Part shown: piece after piece, positions 5,644 through 7,592 of the stretch | Layout: each line of letters begins with the position of its first letter | Position numbering within the stretch: position 1 is the stretch's first letter | Source: Nitrospirota bacterium | Lineage (GTDB): Bacteria; Nitrospirota; UBA9217 | Reading direction: 5' to 3' | Length of the DNA stretch: 7,592 bases | Assembly (NCBI GenBank): GCA_013334545.1 | Contig: JAAXXJ010000138.1 | Span: 1-7,592 of the forward strand | Notes under the pieces: model-generated | Told to the model about the DNA's origin: nothing | What the model saw: only the letters and a program-made list of their open reading frames with translations | Database searches by the model: none | Made by a program: the position numbers and the translations under genes

Positions 5644-7050
5644 CTATTGGTCGTGGTGATGATGGTGCTCCCCGTCCACCGGCTGCAGCTTGCCGAAGGC
5701 CTTCAGCACCACCTCGGACAGCGCGGGGTGGATGTGCATCCCCTTTGCAACGGACCACACGTTCCCGTCGGCGGCCATGGCGTTCACGACCTCCTGGATG
5801 AGGATGGACGCGTGGGGACCGATGATGTGGTAGCCCAGGACCTTCCCGGTCTTCCGGTGCACGACCGCCTTGGCGAAGCCCTCCTCTTCCCGCATGGCCT
5901 CGCCCCTCGCCACATCGGTGTACATGGCCTTACCCACCAGCACCTCCTGTTTGCCGATCAGCTTCACCGCTTCGGCCTCACCGAGGCCCACCGAGGCGAT
6001 CTCGGGCCAGGAGAAGACCGCGTGGGGCACCGTGAGGTAGTTCATGCGCGATTTCTTGCCGTGGACCGCGTTGTGCCAGACCAGCTCGGCCTCATGGTTC
6101 GCCGCATGCCGGAACATCTTTTTGCCGATGACATCGCCGAAGGCCCAAACACCCTTGGCCGAGGTCTCGAAGAACTCGTCCACGACGATGTAGCCCTTTT
6201 CGTCCGTTCTGACGCCCGTGTTTACGACCATGAGGTTGTCGGTGTTCGGCTTCCTGCCCGCAGCGACCAGGAGATGGCTTGCCGTGAATTCCCGCTGTTT
6301 GCCGCTGCCCCGCTCCTGTGCCGTGACCGTGACGACCGGGCCGGTCTGTTTGACCTCGATGGCCTCCGTGTCGATGTGCACCTGCATGCGCCGGCCGAGC
6401 GAACGCCTGAGCAGCTCCGACACCTCGGGCTCCTCTTCGGGCACGAGCCGCTTGTTCCGCTGGACGACCATCACCCGGGTGCCCATAGCCTCGAAGAAGT
6501 GAGCGAACTCCGCGGCGATGTATCCCCCGCCGATGATGACCAAGCTTTCGGGCAGCGCAGTCAGCCGCAGGGCGCTCTCGTTCGTGAGGTACTCGACGCT
6601 CTCGATGCCCTTGACAGCGGGCACCAGCGGCCGGGCGCCGGCTGCGATGAAGACGGCCTTTCCCTTCACCTTCTTTCCGTTCACCTCCAGCGTGCGTTCG
6701 TCCGTGAACTGCGCCTCGCCTCCGTAGTAGTCAAGGTCCTCGGCGCCTTCCAGCGCCGCCTTGATCCGGTCCCGGCTCTTCCCCACATGGGAGCGCATCC
6801 GCTCCATTATGGCGGGAAAATCCACTGCCCTGATCTCCGCGGTGATGCCGAGCTTCCTCGCCTCGCGGACCTCCATCACCCGGTCAGCCGGGACCACGAT
6901 CATCTTGGTCGGGATGCAGCCCGTGTTCAGGCACGTTCCGCCAGATGGCCCCTTGTCCACGATCGCTACGGTCTTGTTGTGCGACAGCGCATCCTCGATG
7001 AGGTTCGCACCGGCACCGGAGCCGATGATCACGACGTCGTATTCTTTCAT
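5644..7050 (-). CDS. FAD-dependent pyridine nucleotide-disulfide oxidoreductase (dihydrolipoamide dehydrogenase / mycothione reductase type)
   Basis: A 468-residue class I flavoprotein disulfide reductase. It has an N-terminal FAD site (DVVIIGSGAGA, 5-15), the redox-active disulfide GGTCLNTGCIPTK with C40 and C45, a nucleotide-binding motif GGGYIAAE (174-181), the second FAD motif WAFGD (302-306), and a dimerisation domain ending in HIHPALSE with catalytic H441 and E446. Mercuric reductase is excluded: there is no N-terminal metal domain and no C-terminal Cys pair. After the second Rossmann strand the sequence is VVQRNKR (195-201), with no acidic residue and several basic ones, which suggests NADPH. 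Overall wording (PTKM at 47-50, RHAANHEAELVWHN, IHPALSE) recalls mycothione reductase more than a classical complex E3. No lipoyl or 2-oxoacid dehydrogenase genes are adjacent. The tail ends in GEHHHHHDQ. The start has AGAGGTG about 5 nt upstream. Confidence 0.9.
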   Translation of the reverse strand: MKEYDVVIIGSGAGANLIEDALSHNKTVAIVDKGPSGGTCLNTGCIPTKMIVVPADRVMEVREARKLGITAEIRAVDFPAIMERMRSHVGKSRDRIKAALEGAEDLDYYGGEAQFTDERTLEVNGKKVKGKAVFIAAGARPLVPAVKGIESVEYLTNESALRLTALPESLVIIGGGYIAAEFAHFFEAMGTRVMVVQRNKRLVPEEEPEVSELLRRSLGRRMQVHIDTEAIEVKQTGPVVTVTAQERGSGKQREFTASHLLVAAGRKPNTDNLMVVNTGVRTDEKGYIVVDEFFETSAKGVWAFGDVIGKKMFRHAANHEAELVWHNAVHGKKSRMNYLTVPHAVFSWPEIASVGLGEAEAVKLIGKQEVLVGKAMYTDVARGEAMREEEGFAKAVVHRKTGKVLGYHIIGPHASILIQEVVNAMAADGNVWSVAKGMHIHPALSEVVLKAFGKLQPVDGEHHHHHDQ

Positions 7051-7068
7051 TGACCCACCTCTTGCGTT

Positions 7069-7096
7069 ATTGTAGCAGTTTTATGGGGAGAGTCAA
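7069..7096 (-). promoter_or_regulatory. Promoter of the disulfide reductase gene
   Basis: TTGACT (7096-7091) and TACAAT (7074-7069), each 5 of 6 to consensus, are 16 bp apart on the minus strand. Transcription would begin near 7062, directly at the ribosome site AGAGGTG (7062-7056), giving a very short leader of about 12 nt. Confidence 0.55.
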
Positions 7097-7113
7097 CGGA
7101 GCAGCAGACGACC

Positions 7114-7142
7114 TTGACTTATCCTAGGAATCCCGCTATAAA
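7114..7142 (+). promoter_or_regulatory. Promoter-like site before the aldolase-like gene
   Basis: TTGACT (7114-7119) and TATAAA (7137-7142), each 5 of 6 to consensus, are separated by exactly 17 bp. The predicted start, near 7148-7150, leaves only 4-6 nt before the ATG at 7154 and would cut off most of the GAGGAG ribosome site at 7144-7149. Confidence 0.5.
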
Positions 7143-7153
7143 CGAGGAGACCC

Positions 7154-7592
7154 ATGCACGACCAGATAACAAAATACACGCAGAAGCTCCTCCGCGACCG
7201 CACGGCTGCCCCGGACAGCATCCGCTTTTACCGCCTCGATGATGTCGTGTCCACGAACAGGCAAGACGATTGGCTGCCGATGTTCACCGAGGTGTTTCAA
7301 GGGCTTGATATCACGGCATTGCTGTTCGCCAGGCTGACATTGCCCTTTGCCGACCTGCTCGTGGAGCGGGCGGAGTCCGGAACGGACCGGCTCGTGCCCA
7401 AGGACAGCGAGACCAAGGTCTTCCTGCATGACATCCCGTTCATCCGGAAAAAGGAATGGGAAGGCGCATCAAAGACCGACCTGACAAAAATGATCGTCCG
7501 CTGTCTGAAAGAGCGCAAGGCCGCGATCATCCAGGGCCTGGGCATCGTCTCGACCGGCGGGGTGACCGTTGAGCAGTCCTACATCGCTTTCT
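7154..7592 (+). CDS. Class II aldolase/adducin-like protein (partial, cut by window edge)
   Basis: An ATG at 7154 opens a frame of 146 codons with no stop to the window edge; GAGGAG stands 4 nt upstream. The first part (MHDQITKYTQKLLRDR) looks like an N-terminal helix. The stretch KERKAAIIQGLGIVSTGG, followed by VTVEQSYIAF, resembles the closing segment of class II aldolase/adducin domains (usual wording: avllrnHGvvvvG, then leeAy). VFLHDIPFI would then match the segment before it. The zinc-binding histidine pair of true class II aldolases is not evident: the expected place reads ITALLFARLTLPFADLL, and the HG of the later motif is LG. So it may be a non-catalytic or altered member. I am sure it is a gene, but the family call is from memory of the motif. 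It diverges from the disulfide reductase gene. Confidence 0.6.
   Translation, partial: MHDQITKYTQKLLRDRTAAPDSIRFYRLDDVVSTNRQDDWLPMFTEVFQGLDITALLFARLTLPFADLLVERAESGTDRLVPKDSETKVFLHDIPFIRKKEWEGASKTDLTKMIVRCLKERKAAIIQGLGIVSTGGVTVEQSYIAF

Noticed and set aside
5644..7050. Mercuric reductase
   Set aside because: There is no N-terminal heavy-metal domain and no C-terminal Cys-Cys. The C-terminus has the HPALSE catalytic pair of dihydrolipoamide/mycothione-type reductases.
5629..7053. A 474-codon plus-strand open frame covering almost the whole disulfide reductase gene
   Set aside because: It is the antisense mirror of a GC-rich gene with all family motifs on the minus strand. The mirrored protein is rich in H, D, R, G and L with no recognisable domain, as expected of a shadow frame.
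7136..7545. Minus-strand open frames (97 and 82 codons) opposite the aldolase-like gene
   Set aside because: They lie antisense to a long plus-strand frame that has a ribosome site, a promoter and an uninterrupted run to the window edge.

Overview
The window looks like chromosomal DNA from a GC-moderate to GC-rich Gram-negative-type bacterium. The gene content would suit a Nitrospirota or Desulfobacterota (deltaproteobacterial) lineage: a tandem universal stress protein, a B12-domain radical SAM protein with a DUF4070-like tail, TypA/BipA, and a stand-alone flavoprotein disulfide reductase. That placement is inference; no marker here fixes the taxon.

Four complete genes lie on the minus strand. 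From right to left (their transcription order) they are: a pyridine-nucleotide disulfide oxidoreductase of the dihydrolipoamide dehydrogenase / mycothione reductase type (5644-7050), the ribosome-binding GTPase TypA/BipA (3556-5376), a B12-binding-domain radical SAM protein (1596-3095), and a two-domain universal stress protein (233-1162). The gaps are wide (267, 460 and 433 bases). Each of the four genes has a recognisable sigma70-like promoter upstream, and several inverted repeats lie behind stop codons. I therefore read them as separate transcription units rather than one operon. At the far left, 1-67 may hold the first 22 codons of a further minus-strand gene.

At the right, a plus-strand gene (7154 to the edge, truncated) diverges from the disulfide reductase gene. 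It resembles the back half of the class II aldolase/adducin fold. The 103-base divergent region holds back-to-back promoters whose -35 boxes are an exact inverted repeat.

There is no sign of a phage, transposase, CRISPR array, tRNA or rRNA. The genes do not form an obvious pathway: two are general housekeeping or stress functions (TypA, universal stress protein), one is a redox flavoenzyme, and two have unknown substrates. I found no clear new multigene system. The points most worth a second look are the hairpin-rich leader of about 225 nt before the radical SAM gene, the paired AACCG/CGGTT inverted repeats upstream of the stress gene, the mycothione-reductase-like features and natural His-rich tail of the flavoprotein, and the aldolase-like protein that seems to lack the usual catalytic histidines.
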